From: Phocaeicola paurosaccharolyticus JCM 15092
Lineage (GTDB): Bacteria > Bacteroidota > Bacteroidia > Bacteroidales > Bacteroidaceae
Direction of reading: 5' to 3'
Length of the DNA stretch: 64,000 nt
NCBI RefSeq assembly: GCF_000613805.1
Contig: NZ_BAJR01000015.1
Location: 1 to 64,000, forward strand
Shown here: one piece after another, positions 28,561-38,062 of the stretch
How the letters are laid out: each line of letters starts with the position of its first letter
Position numbering within the stretch: the first letter of the stretch is position 1
Made by a program: the position numbers and the translations under genes
The notes under the pieces: model-generated
The model's input: the letters and a program-made list of their open reading frames with translations, nothing else
What the model was told of the DNA's origin: nothing
Database searches by the model: none

Positions 28561-29388
28561 CTATTTCTCTGTTATATCGCTGACTTCTGTTACTGCATCC
28601 ATCCAGCCGTTCATAATGACAGCAGGTGAGTGTGTTGTAAGAATAATCTGGACATTAGGATTAAGTTCTCGTATCAATCTTATTAGTTTCTCCTGCCACT
28701 CCACATGAAGAGAAATCTCTGGTTCATCCATAAATAGCACTCCGGAATCATTGTCTTGTACAAGTACAGTAAGTAGAATTACGAGTATCTGTTTTTCACC
28801 AGATGATAGTTGATAAGGACAAAGCACATCGCCTTCTTGCTCAAACATAATCTCGTTTTTGCTACGTATTATCTTTTTGCATGTCTCCCCAAATAGTTCA
28901 TCCATATGATCTTGAAATTTTATCTTAGGAGCCGACAGCTCTTTGGCTTTTATAGCATCTTCCGGATTTCCAGAAGTTAGACATTCAATTATACGATTAC
29001 CTATGTTTACCTGATAATCAAGGTAACGACGTTGAAGCTGATATAGTTGCCAATCCAACTCAGTCTTGACATTCTTATCAGCCATCTTCTCCAAAAGATC
29101 AGAATGGAGAAGCGGTCTGTCAAAACTTCTTATTGCATCAAAATGTATATATGTAGCATCTTCTGGGTAGAAGGTGAACTTCACATTAGTCAACCCGTAA
29201 TCATTCGACAGCGAACCTCCTTGAAGTACAGTCAGAGTGCTTACTGACTTATTGAGTATAGTACTCTTACCTATTCCATTTACTCCGCTGAGGATGTTTA
29301 CATCCGGGCGCAAACTCCAAGATATATTTTTACGTCCCCAAAGACCCTCTATATCTATTTTTTTTATGTAACAAGCCTGTTTTTTCAT
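28561..29388 (-). CDS. AAA/ABC-type ATPase, AriA-like partner of DUF4435
   Basis: About 275 residues of an SMC/ABC-fold ATPase. Counting from the upstream ATG at 29412, Walker A is GVNGIGKST at 43-51; the signature YQLSSGEKQILVILL, Walker B GVLFMDEPEISLH and switch IILTTHSPAVI follow. A perfect -7 box TATCTTTG at 29412-29419 (minus strand) would start transcription near 29405, so MKKQACYIKK at 29388 is preferred as start. It is shorter than described AriA proteins, so it may lack part of the accessory domain. It is divergent from the EamA transporter. Confidence 0.82.
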   Translation of the reverse strand: MKKQACYIKKIDIEGLWGRKNISWSLRPDVNILSGVNGIGKSTILNKSVSTLTVLQGGSLSNDYGLTNVKFTFYPEDATYIHFDAIRSFDRPLLHSDLLEKMADKNVKTELDWQLYQLQRRYLDYQVNIGNRIIECLTSGNPEDAIKAKELSAPKIKFQDHMDELFGETCKKIIRSKNEIMFEQEGDVLCPYQLSSGEKQILVILLTVLVQDNDSGVLFMDEPEISLHVEWQEKLIRLIRELNPNVQIILTTHSPAVIMNGWMDAVTEVSDITEK

Positions 29389-29411
29389 ATCACATAATAT
29401 TTGCTTCATCA

Positions 29412-29419
29412 CAAAGATA
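29412..29419 (-). promoter_or_regulatory. -7 box for the AAA-DUF4435 pair
   Basis: The minus strand reads TATCTTTG. With 24 nt to the ATG at 29388 it defines the start of the ATPase gene. Confidence 0.6.
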
Positions 29420-29440
29420 TTAAATCCTAAAAGAAAGAAG

Positions 29441-29448
29441 TATCTTTG
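29441..29448 (+). promoter_or_regulatory. -7 box for the EamA transporter
   Basis: TATCTTTG on the plus strand lies 14 nt before the ATG at 29463. It is a mirror image of the box at 29412-29419, giving two back-to-back promoters. Confidence 0.6.
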
Positions 29449-29462
29449 TTGAGTAAATTTAT

Positions 29463-30398
29463 ATGATATTTATGACATTCCAAAAATACAAGGCACATCT
29501 TGCTCTTTTTGGCGCAGCTGTTATGTGGGGCCTTATGTCTCCAATGGGGAAGACTGCACTAGAAAATGGGCTTGATGGTATATCTCTAGCCACATTCCGT
29601 ATGACAGGAGGAGCTATATGCTTCTGGCTGGCATCTCTGTTTGCACCAAAAGAGGATGTTAAATCATCGGACATGCTACTTCTTTTCTTTGCAGCTCTTC
29701 TTGGTATTGTTATGAACCAAGGGTGTTTTACTTTAGGTTTGTCACTCACCTCTCCTATTGATGCAAGCATTGTTACAACAACAGCGCCTATAGCTACAAT
29801 GGTGATAGCTGCCATTTTTATTAAAGAGCCGGTAACAAGTAAAAAAGTTTTTGGCGTTTTCCTTGGATCCATAGGAGCTCTTACACTGATAATGAGTCAC
29901 AGCTCAACTTCAGCACAATCAGGAAGTATCATTGGAGATTTGCTTTGTCTGGCAGCGCAGATAAGTTACGCATTTTATCTTGTTCTATTTAAAGGCTTGA
30001 TATCACGATACAACATATTTACTCTTATGAAATGGATGTTCACATATTCTGCAATGTGTTTCATCCCTTTATCATATAACTATGTATCAAAAATTGATTA
30101 CGCTGCCATTTCATCTGTTACATGGTGGTGCACAGCATATGTTATTTTGTGTGGAACATTCCTTTCCAATATGCTTGTCATGGTAGGTCAAAAGAATCTT
30201 CGTCCTACAGTTATAAGTATGTATAACTATATACAGCCTATTGTGGGAACCACAGTATCAATAATTCTCGGCATGGGTACTTTCGGACCGGCAAAAGGAG
30301 TTGCAGTAACTTTGGTTTTCTTAGGAGTATATTTGGTAACGCAGAGTAAAAGCAGGGCTCAGATGCTTGCCGAAAAAGAGAATGAACTTCATAGTTAA
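29463..30398 (+). CDS. EamA/DMT-family transporter
   Basis: A 311-residue inner-membrane protein with about ten hydrophobic helices in two EamA repeats (LALFGAAVMWGLMSPMGKTALE in the first; IIGDLLCLAAQISYAFYLVLFKGL in the second). The motif near RPTVISMYNYIQPIVGTTVSIILG is typical of drug/metabolite transporters. Substrate unknown. It is followed after 20 nt by the SF1 helicase gene and may share its transcript. Confidence 0.93.
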   Translation: MIFMTFQKYKAHLALFGAAVMWGLMSPMGKTALENGLDGISLATFRMTGGAICFWLASLFAPKEDVKSSDMLLLFFAALLGIVMNQGCFTLGLSLTSPIDASIVTTTAPIATMVIAAIFIKEPVTSKKVFGVFLGSIGALTLIMSHSSTSAQSGSIIGDLLCLAAQISYAFYLVLFKGLISRYNIFTLMKWMFTYSAMCFIPLSYNYVSKIDYAAISSVTWWCTAYVILCGTFLSNMLVMVGQKNLRPTVISMYNYIQPIVGTTVSIILGMGTFGPAKGVAVTLVFLGVYLVTQSKSRAQMLAEKENELHS

Positions 30399-30418
30399 GA
30401 CTTTTGAATAGATATACA

Positions 30419-32311
30419 GTGAAAAATAATATATCAGATAATATATCACCTATCAGACACCTGCAAAAGCATGAGATTCTTCTTAGGATGGAGTATGAAT
30501 ACGAAAAAGAGAATTTTAAGCAACATACTCAGTCATGTGGAATTATTAGAAAAATAAATAATGGTATTTGTTGGTATCCTCTTTCGGTTGGAAAGAGCTA
30601 TTACAACTCGCTCAATCAGTTTGTTATTGAGATAGAGAGAAAAGAAGATAGAGGATTGGAGCATCAATTTGAGTTTGGTAAACCTGTCTGCTTCTTCACT
30701 CAGTCGGCTGATGGAAAGATAAACTATTTTAAATTTACCGGAACAGTAAACTTCACTGACGAGGATATGATGGTGGTTATCATTCCTGATAATGATGCCG
30801 CAATTGCTCTACAGAATGCAAACAATCCTGGAGTACAGCTATACTTTGATGAGACAAGCTATAGACTGATGTTCGATGCATTAAGTTTAATGATTAATGC
30901 TAAAGAAGGACGCCTGGCACAGTTACGAGATATCTTTTACGGGAAAAACAAACTATCTGAGTTCACCTTCCAACCTGTAAGATTTCCATGGCTGAACAGT
31001 TCTCAAGAAGAGGCTGTCAACAAAGTTCTGCATGCTAAGGATGTTGCCATTGTTCATGGTCCTCCAGGAACTGGAAAGACTACAACTCTTGTGGAAGCGA
31101 TATACGAGACACTTAATCGTGAAAATCAGGTGTTGGTATGTGCTCAGAGTAATATGGCTGTCGACTGGATAAGTGAGAAATTGGTTGACAGAGGAGTTCC
31201 GGTACTTAGAATAGGCAACCCATCAAGAGTAAACGATAAGATGCTCTCATTCACATATGAAAGACGTTTTGAAGCTCATACAGACTACCCTCAACTATGG
31301 GGAATTCGTAAAGCTATACGCGAGTTGTACGCTAAGATCAAACAACGTTCAAATGACAGAGAGAAGATAAGAGTTAAGATAAACTCACTTAAGGACAGAG
31401 CCGTTGAGCTTGAAATAAAGATAAACAATGATATCTTCTCACAAGCAAGGGTTATTGCCTCAACTCTTACAGGTAGTGCTAATAGAGTTCTGAGTGGTCA
31501 GAAGTTTGGTACACTCTTTATTGATGAAGCAGCACAATCATTAGAAGCTGCATGTTGGATAGCAATAGAGAAAGCCGACAGGGTAATATTGGCTGGTGAC
31601 CATTGCCAGCTTCCACCTACCATTAAGTGCTATGAAGCAGCTAAGGAGGGACTCGATATTACCATGATGCAAAATATTGCGGCAAACAAACCTGAAGCTG
31701 TTTCTATTTTGAAGACACAATACAGAATGAATGAAGAGATTATGCACTTCTCTTCGCAATGGTTCTACAAAGGCATGTTACAGGCTGCTAAAGAAGTTAA
31801 ATACAGAGGTATACTCGATTTTGACACTCCAATAGAGTGGATAGATACATCAGATGAGAACTATAAAGAGTCTATATCAGGAGAAAACAGCAAGATAAAC
31901 AAGGAGGAGGCTGAATTTACAATTTCCAATTTGATAAACTATCTAGAGAAGATTGGCAAGGAAAGAATATTGGAAGAGAAAATAGATATAGGAGTAATTT
32001 CTCCATACAAGGCTCAAGTACATTATCTTAGACTTCTATTAATGAAGAACATTTTACTAAAGCCTTATAAGAAACTTATAACTATTAATACTGTAGATGG
32101 CTTTCAGGGACAAGAGAGAGATGTTATATTCATAAGCCTTGTACGATCAAATGAAGATGGTCAGATTGGTTTTCTAGGAGATCTGCGAAGGATGAATGTT
32201 GCAATGACAAGAGCAAGAATGAAACTCATAATACTCGGCAACAGAGAGACTATGTCACATCATACATTCTACAAAAAACTTATTGAATATATAGACTCTC
32301 TATCTGCATAG
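30419..32311 (+). CDS. superfamily 1 helicase, IGHMBP2/UPF1-like
   Basis: A 630-residue SF1B helicase. Motif I VHGPPGTGKTTTLVEA, motif Ia VCAQSNMAVDWI, motif II TLFIDEAAQSLEA, motif III ILAGDHCQLPPT, motif IV region IGVISPYKAQVHYLR, motif V VDGFQGQERDVIFISLVRSN and motif VI NVAMTRARMKLII are all visible. An N-terminal RNA/DNA-binding beta domain precedes motif I. The frame has no early ATG; the GTG at 30419 (an upstream TTG is at 30404) is the best start, since the NISPIRHLQKHEILLRMEY segment looks native. The end overlaps a terminator stem. Confidence 0.92.
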   Translation: MKNNISDNISPIRHLQKHEILLRMEYEYEKENFKQHTQSCGIIRKINNGICWYPLSVGKSYYNSLNQFVIEIERKEDRGLEHQFEFGKPVCFFTQSADGKINYFKFTGTVNFTDEDMMVVIIPDNDAAIALQNANNPGVQLYFDETSYRLMFDALSLMINAKEGRLAQLRDIFYGKNKLSEFTFQPVRFPWLNSSQEEAVNKVLHAKDVAIVHGPPGTGKTTTLVEAIYETLNRENQVLVCAQSNMAVDWISEKLVDRGVPVLRIGNPSRVNDKMLSFTYERRFEAHTDYPQLWGIRKAIRELYAKIKQRSNDREKIRVKINSLKDRAVELEIKINNDIFSQARVIASTLTGSANRVLSGQKFGTLFIDEAAQSLEAACWIAIEKADRVILAGDHCQLPPTIKCYEAAKEGLDITMMQNIAANKPEAVSILKTQYRMNEEIMHFSSQWFYKGMLQAAKEVKYRGILDFDTPIEWIDTSDENYKESISGENSKINKEEAEFTISNLINYLEKIGKERILEEKIDIGVISPYKAQVHYLRLLLMKNILLKPYKKLITINTVDGFQGQERDVIFISLVRSNEDGQIGFLGDLRRMNVAMTRARMKLIILGNRETMSHHTFYKKLIEYIDSLSA

Positions 32312-32318
32312 AGAGTCT
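32293..32318 (+). terminator. terminator overlapping the helicase stop codon
   Basis: A perfect 11-bp stem AGACTCTCTAT and its complement with loop CTGC. The TAG stop at 32309-32311 lies inside the second arm. The sequence after it is T-rich. Confidence 0.75.
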
Positions 32319-32350
32319 TAAAAGTTATATTTTGGTGTTCATGAGAGTTA

Positions 32351-32719
32351 TTAGAGCTTGCTCATGAATTTTTCTATATTGACAATATATCTTACGTGAG
32401 TGCACTCACCTATTATACCTTTGCTGTCACGTGCTACAATCTTGAAAGTAAGCTTTCTTCCTTCAACAGCCTCAAGAGTAGCTGTTGCCTTTACAATATC
32501 ATCCAAAGGGGTTGGTCTCAGATGTGTAGCCTCAACACTCGCTCCTACAGTTGTTGATTCATCATCAAGTTCATCTATCACAGCATACATTGCAGCATTT
32601 TCCATCAACGCAATCATTATAGGTGTTGCCAATACCGGCAAATCTCCTGAACCTACATGCGCTGCAGTAAGTTCTTCTGTAACTTTTAGTTCATTGGTAT
32701 AAGTAAGTCCTATCTCCAT
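32351..32719 (-). CDS. hotdog-fold thioesterase, FlK-like
   Basis: A 122-residue hotdog protein of the thioesterase branch related to fluoroacetyl-CoA thioesterase. The segment VGSGDLPVLATPIMIALMENAAM and GASVEATHLRPTPLDD, VKATATLEAVEGRKLTFKIVA are typical. The acyl-CoA substrate is unknown. It is a single gene with its own promoter and converges on the helicase gene. Confidence 0.9.
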   Translation of the reverse strand: MEIGLTYTNELKVTEELTAAHVGSGDLPVLATPIMIALMENAAMYAVIDELDDESTTVGASVEATHLRPTPLDDIVKATATLEAVEGRKLTFKIVARDSKGIIGECTHVRYIVNIEKFMSKL

Positions 32720-32736
32720 AATTATAATTTTAATTG

Positions 32737-32744
32737 CAAATATA
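32737..32744 (-). promoter_or_regulatory. -7 box for the thioesterase gene
   Basis: The minus strand reads TATATTTG, 18 nt before the ATG at 32719. Confidence 0.6.
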
Positions 32745-32814
32745 TTGAGTTAATTCAAACAAACGAAGAATCGGCATAACCGTTTTGCCTCTTGTCTGTG
32801 ATTATTTTTATCTC

Positions 32815-32911
32815 AACAGCTGCAAACTTTTTCACTTCACAGCTGTAGATCTTTCACTTCACAATTGTGGAGTATATAGACTTCACTGATGTCTGAATAC
32901 TCCACAGCTGT
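32815..32911. repeat. four related CAGCTGTGAAGT-like repeats
   Basis: On the minus strand the words CAGCTGTGGAGT, CAATTGTGAAGT, CAGCTGTGAAGT and CAGCTGTTGAG occur at roughly 20-40 nt spacing. Copies 2 and 3 extend to TGTGAAGTGAAA. GTGGAGTAT near 32900 also pairs with ATACTCCAC near 32875, so part can fold. The array lies between the thioesterase promoter and the susD terminator. Confidence 0.55.
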
Positions 32912-32948
32912 AAAAAAGAGAAGGACACGCTCATCACTGAGAATGTCC
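32912..32948 (-). terminator. terminator of the orphan susCD pair
   Basis: The minus strand reads GGACA-TT-CTCA-GTGA-TGAG-CG-TGTCC, a two-level stem, followed by TTCTCTTTTTT. It is 56 nt after the susD stop. Confidence 0.85.
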
Positions 32949-33003
32949 CCCAAAATAGATAATCTTTAAGAGAGAATTTATCTATGATTTATAATAAATT
33001 AAA

Positions 33004-34476
33004 TTATTTTCCTTTATTAATCCATGTCTTATCAGTGTAGATATAAGTACCATCACCGTAAGCAACTTTGATTTCAGGATTTCCTAAAACACTACTATTA
33101 CCATAAGGTAAGCGTTCAGGATAACGATTTATACCACTTTGAGTATTATTTGGATTTTTTAAAGCAACGTAGTTCTCACCCATAGCTTTCAAACGGCGAA
33201 GATCATTGTATGTCTCAACCTGCTCATCGTAAGATTGTGCTATATACTTCTGTTCAAACAATTTCTTTAGTGTAGGTGCACCTAAAGATGCAGCATAGGC
33301 AGCAGCATCAGTCTTATCACCAAACAGATCCATAATCTCACTTACAGATGATTCAACAGCAGTTTGAAAAGCAGCTGTAGCATCTTCGGAAGAGCGAAGT
33401 TGTGTTTCAGCAAGTATAAAATATAATTCAGCTTTGCTAAACAGATGCAATGGCTGGCTTCCTAGATCATACCAAGCTGGGAAAGCTAAAGAACCATCAG
33501 CAACCTGAGCAGTTGCAAGTACGCCTGGAGCATAAGCTTTATTTCCTTCACCAGCCTTAGGATTTCTGCCATCATATTTGTAATATGGAAGTCTTGGGTC
33601 ACCATAAGCCTCCATTATGTCAGCAACTGTTGTAGACGAAGCAGTATAGCTACGACTCCAAATAAATGCACTCCAAGGATTATCACAGTTCACACCATTA
33701 AATTCAGTTATTGAAGCACCATCAAAGCCTAGTTCAACAGCCTTTAGTGCTGCTGCTTTAGCCTTACTCAATACACTTGAATCAACAGCTAGTTGATGCA
33801 ACAGATAACGAGCCTTCAAAGCGTATGCCAATGACTTCCATTTTTTTGCATCACCACCATAAAGAATATCTTGTTTTGAAGCTGTTTTAAGAGCAACACC
33901 TTTATCCAAATTAGCAATAGCCTCATCAAGTGTTGTCAAGATACCAGTATATATATCTTTTTGAAGATCTAATTTTGGTTGTGGTATCTCCTGACCTTTT
34001 AAAGCCTCAGAATAAGGAATATCTCCATGTAAATCAGTAAGTACACCAAAGTTCAAAGCCTTAAGAACTTGTGCCATTCCTAGAATATCAAATTGTCCAA
34101 CATTTCCTGGAACTTCAGTCTCCACTTTTCTAATCATTTCCTGAATATTAAGAAGATTAGAATATGTAGAATTCCAAGTGTTATTGAAAGTAGTTGAAGA
34201 AGCCAATTCACTAGCATTTCTCATTTCTGCTTTCATGAGCTGATTATTTCCAACGCCAATCTCTTGTTCATTCAAAGAGCCGAGATAGAAAGCATAGTCA
34301 CCAGAAACAGTATTAAATCCGGTAGACATAACAGCATCAGTCAATTGCAATACGGCAGTAACCATATCTGGAGAAGGATGACGATTATCCTTGTTTATTT
34401 CGTCGAGTGTATCTTCGGAACAAGAAGTAAATCCCAAAACCACAGTCGACATAACCATTAATATATATTTTTTCAT
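33004..34476 (-). CDS. SusD/RagB-family outer-membrane lipoprotein
   Basis: A 490-residue lipoprotein with signal MKKYILMVMSTVVLGFTSC, the Cys being lipidated. It belongs to the SusD-like group whose members carry a TPR-rich body (LDLQKDIYTGILTTLDEAIANLD, KSLAYALKARYLLHQLA, ELYFILAETQLRS and FEQKYIAQSYDEQVETYNDLRR). It would sit over the SusC channel encoded 25 nt upstream and bind the incoming ligand. No glycosidase is linked to this pair, so the ligand could be a peptide or glycan. Confidence 0.93.
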   Translation of the reverse strand: MKKYILMVMSTVVLGFTSCSEDTLDEINKDNRHPSPDMVTAVLQLTDAVMSTGFNTVSGDYAFYLGSLNEQEIGVGNNQLMKAEMRNASELASSTTFNNTWNSTYSNLLNIQEMIRKVETEVPGNVGQFDILGMAQVLKALNFGVLTDLHGDIPYSEALKGQEIPQPKLDLQKDIYTGILTTLDEAIANLDKGVALKTASKQDILYGGDAKKWKSLAYALKARYLLHQLAVDSSVLSKAKAAALKAVELGFDGASITEFNGVNCDNPWSAFIWSRSYTASSTTVADIMEAYGDPRLPYYKYDGRNPKAGEGNKAYAPGVLATAQVADGSLAFPAWYDLGSQPLHLFSKAELYFILAETQLRSSEDATAAFQTAVESSVSEIMDLFGDKTDAAAYAASLGAPTLKKLFEQKYIAQSYDEQVETYNDLRRLKAMGENYVALKNPNNTQSGINRYPERLPYGNSSVLGNPEIKVAYGDGTYIYTDKTWINKGK

Positions 34477-34501
34477 ATTTGTATCTTTTTAATCTTATGA
34501 A

Positions 34502-37500
34502 TTAGAATTTAATAGTAAGTCCACCACCAAAGCTAGAAGTATTAGGAACAGAGAAACGCTCGAAATAACCACTCATATTGTTATTACCCTGAGAAGATTC
34601 TGGATCGAAGTTAGGCAACTTAGACCAAACTAGTACATTACGAGCAAATCCATATAAATTGATATCAAATATTCCAATTTTTGGCAACTGATAGCTTAAA
34701 GTCAAATCACGTAACTTAATAAAGCTTGTATCGTAGATACCTGATTCTGTTACATCATAATAATACATGTAGTAGTCCTGCTTAGAAACTTCTACTGTAT
34801 TTGCTAACCCTGTAGCTTCATCAATACCTTCAACAACCATATTACCTTCATGATATGGTAATGATTCTTTTGTTACTCCAAAGTAATTCATTGTCATATT
34901 TGTTCCATGATACATTTTGCCACCTTGTTGCCAGCTCCATGTAGTTGATAAAGATAAACGTTTGTAACGTCCACCGAAAGTGATACCAGTAGTGAAATCT
35001 GGAGAACAGCTACCTAAATCCTGGCTATCACCAGTTCCTTGAGGTAAACCTTCAAGAAGTAGTAAATTGCCTGCTTCATCACGTTTGAATGCTGTACCAT
35101 AAATATTTGGATATGTACGTCCAGCCTGAGCACGAACCTGAGGTTCAACAAAACCACCTAACATAATTGATTCAACACCTGGTGCCAACTCTACAACCTT
35201 ATTCTTAATCTTAGTGAAGTTTACTCCAAGATTTAAGTCTACATCTTTTGTACTTATTAAAGCAGCATTAATAGAGAACTCGTGAGAATCTGTACGCATT
35301 TTACCAGCATTAGTCAACACTTCCTGATAACCTGTAGTACCATCCATTGGCACTGAGAAAATCTGATCTTTAACATTCTGAAGAGAATAAGTATATTCAA
35401 ATTTCAAACGGTTATTAAAGAAATATAAGTCAGTTCCAAACTCATAGTTTGTTGTATTCTGAGGCTTAAGACCCTCATCATATGTAACATAGTTAGGAAT
35501 GAATGTTGAAACGCCACTAGGCAATGGATATGAGACAGGAGTATATGAATAGAATCCACTACCATAACTAGCACTAGCATAGTAATTATTATAATATACT
35601 CCAGCCTGTCCTACTTGAGCAAATGAAGCACGTAACTTACCATAAGTCAATATTTTATTTCCTTCAAGAGCATTTAGTTTTGTAAATTCCCATCCAAGAG
35701 ATACTGATGGATAGAAGAAGCTACGGCTACCACGTGGCATTGTAGAAACATAGTCATTACGACCTGTTACAGTTAAGTATAGCTGATCTTTCCAAGAAAG
35801 AGAAGCACTACCAAAGAATCCCACAGTACGTTCTTTACGCTTATATTCACTTGAAGTATAAGTTGTTGCATTACCAATATTTATAAAACCTGGGAAGTTG
35901 AAATTTGATCCATAATAATCCCAAGAACGAACATTCTCGTCATTGAACTCATTACCTAAAACAACATTCAAACCATATTCCTGATCATTTCCAAATCTTC
36001 CATCGAAGTTTACAGTAAACAAGTTATTGAATACATTATGCTGTGAACCATAATTCTCAATATCACCATTCTTCAATGCAGTTGTAGTACCCATTTCTCT
36101 TGAGTCTGTATAATCAGAAGTCCAAACATCAAGACCAGCCTGCTCACGGAACTTCAAAGAGAAGTTTTCTCCCCAATTCAATTTTGGCTTAAATTCTAAA
36201 TATGCATTTCCGAATGTACGGTTAGTATGCTGAAGATATTCATTATTTTCAGCCCACCAATAAGGGTTTACGAAACTCTTAGAACGGAACAGAACCTGTT
36301 TTGTTATATCACCAGGTACATGATTTGGAATACCCTTAAGGTCATACTCTGCAGGAGCTGAATATACAACATTCATTATACCATCATTTGCACCTGGAGC
36401 AGAAGTAATCTTACTAGAAGAATAGTTTACAGAAAAACCTGAATTCCATTGGTCATTAATCTTCCAGTCTACCAATCCTCTTGCACCCCATCTATCCATA
36501 CCAGTTGAAGGTATGATACCTTTCTGATGAGAATTATTAACTCCGAAAGAGTAATTAAGGCCGTTTATGTTCTGAGAAATATTAACATTGGTATTTTCAG
36601 TAAAGCCAGTGCCAAAGAAATCAGAAACATTATCGTAAATCTGAGGTGTAGTCCATCCATCAAGTCCTGCTGAAACACGGTTTGGATTATAGTACTGACC
36701 TGGATGTGCTCCTGATGCAGTATATTTATTTGTTGTATCACCACCATATGCAGGGTCTTTTGAAAGATCAGTAATCTTTGGTCCCCATGACATTGATGAA
36801 GTAGGATTGTATGCAGAATAACCATTACCTTGAGCATAAACATTTTGGCGTTCAAATTTACGTGAAACTTGTTGTGCACTAATGTTTGAAGATATTGTAA
36901 CAGAAGGTTTACTCATATTACCTGCAGAACCACGTTTTGTTGTGATTACGATTACACCATTAGATGCACGTATACCATAAAGTGCAGAAGCTGCCTGACC
37001 TTTTAATACATTTATAGATTCAATATCCTCAGGATTAATATCTATGCTACGGTCAGCATAATTTGCACCTGTGACTGAATTACCTGTAGAGAAATCGGCA
37101 GATGTATTGATAGGCATACCATCTATTACATATAATGGTTGGTTATTGCCATCAAATGAACGTGCACCACGTATAACAATCTGTGAAGATGCACCAGGGG
37201 CACCTGAAGACTGACGAATATCGACACCAGTAAGTTTACCCTGAATAGCACTAGCCAAAGAGGTAGTACCGCTTTTATTCAATTGATCCGATTTTAAATC
37301 TTGAGCAGCATAACCTAACGCTTTACGGTCACGCTTAATACCCATAGCTGTTACAACAACCTCATCTAAAGCCTTTGAATCAGACTTTAAGGCTACTTTC
37401 ATAGTTCCAGGTTTAATATCAACCTCTTGAGATATCATTCCAACATAAGAAACGACCAAAGTCTTTGCAGACTCAGGAACATTTGGAATTACAAAATCTC

Positions 37501-37675
37501 CATCAATACCTGTAATTGCACCAATAGTTTGTCCTTTAACCAAGACTGAAGCACCGATTACAGGCTCACCATCTTCGGCAGAAGTTACTATACCAGTAAC
37601 TCTCTTTGTTTGAGCTGTCATTATTCCAACACTCAAGACAAAGCACGCTAATAACGTAAACAATCTTTCTTTCAT
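34502..37675 (-). CDS. SusC/RagA TonB-linked outer-membrane transporter
   Basis: A 1057-residue SusC protein: signal peptide ending near VGIMTAQ, a carboxypeptidase-like N-terminal domain (VTGIVTSAEDGEPVIGASVLVKG), the TonB box region (ALDEVVVTAMGIKRDRKALG), a plug domain with the SusC signature (VIDGMPINTS, VLKGQAASALYGIRASNGVIVITTK) and a 22-strand barrel ending in F. It imports large ligands with SusD, using proton-motive force through TonB. A TATATTTG box lies upstream at 37725-37732. There is no anti-sigma or HTCS gene next to it. Confidence 0.96.
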   Translation of the reverse strand: MKERLFTLLACFVLSVGIMTAQTKRVTGIVTSAEDGEPVIGASVLVKGQTIGAITGIDGDFVIPNVPESAKTLVVSYVGMISQEVDIKPGTMKVALKSDSKALDEVVVTAMGIKRDRKALGYAAQDLKSDQLNKSGTTSLASAIQGKLTGVDIRQSSGAPGASSQIVIRGARSFDGNNQPLYVIDGMPINTSADFSTGNSVTGANYADRSIDINPEDIESINVLKGQAASALYGIRASNGVIVITTKRGSAGNMSKPSVTISSNISAQQVSRKFERQNVYAQGNGYSAYNPTSSMSWGPKITDLSKDPAYGGDTTNKYTASGAHPGQYYNPNRVSAGLDGWTTPQIYDNVSDFFGTGFTENTNVNISQNINGLNYSFGVNNSHQKGIIPSTGMDRWGARGLVDWKINDQWNSGFSVNYSSSKITSAPGANDGIMNVVYSAPAEYDLKGIPNHVPGDITKQVLFRSKSFVNPYWWAENNEYLQHTNRTFGNAYLEFKPKLNWGENFSLKFREQAGLDVWTSDYTDSREMGTTTALKNGDIENYGSQHNVFNNLFTVNFDGRFGNDQEYGLNVVLGNEFNDENVRSWDYYGSNFNFPGFINIGNATTYTSSEYKRKERTVGFFGSASLSWKDQLYLTVTGRNDYVSTMPRGSRSFFYPSVSLGWEFTKLNALEGNKILTYGKLRASFAQVGQAGVYYNNYYASASYGSGFYSYTPVSYPLPSGVSTFIPNYVTYDEGLKPQNTTNYEFGTDLYFFNNRLKFEYTYSLQNVKDQIFSVPMDGTTGYQEVLTNAGKMRTDSHEFSINAALISTKDVDLNLGVNFTKIKNKVVELAPGVESIMLGGFVEPQVRAQAGRTYPNIYGTAFKRDEAGNLLLLEGLPQGTGDSQDLGSCSPDFTTGITFGGRYKRLSLSTTWSWQQGGKMYHGTNMTMNYFGVTKESLPYHEGNMVVEGIDEATGLANTVEVSKQDYYMYYYDVTESGIYDTSFIKLRDLTLSYQLPKIGIFDINLYGFARNVLVWSKLPNFDPESSQGNNNMSGYFERFSVPNTSSFGGGLTIKF

Positions 37676-37724
37676 AAATCTCTCTTTTTAATTTAATTAT
37701 TAGTAGGTCTAATTAAAATTTGCA

Positions 37725-37732
37725 CAAATATA
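37725..37732 (-). promoter_or_regulatory. -7 box for the orphan susC
   Basis: The minus strand reads TATATTTG, 50 nt before the ATG at 37675. The remainder of the 37676-38010 gap is AT-rich and shows nothing else. Confidence 0.55.
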
Positions 37733-38010
37733 CGAAATAACACTAAAACCCTGACAATTTGATGCGTTTTTTTTAATTTTATCTACTTTTTGTCAAACGC
37801 CTGTCAATAATAATTATCAATAAAGTTGTCATTTATTATCATTTTTTTCATAATAAATACTTATTATTGCATAAACAAGTACCGAATTAAAAAGATTGCT
37901 AATTTATTTTTTAAAATGTTGGGAATTAAGCTTTTGACATTTTGGTAACTATACCAAAACACATTTTTTAGTAAGTAATAATATATAACATGATATACTA
38001 AAAAATAAAA

Positions 38011-38041
38011 AAAGGTTGTAAAGCTATGCTCTACAACCTTT
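38011..38041 (-). terminator. terminator of fur-purA
   Basis: The minus strand reads AAAGGTTGTA, an 11-nt loop, then TACAACCTTT followed by TTTTATTTTTT. It is 21 nt past the purA stop. Confidence 0.92.
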
Positions 38042-38062
38042 AATGTATAAAAAATATTAAAA

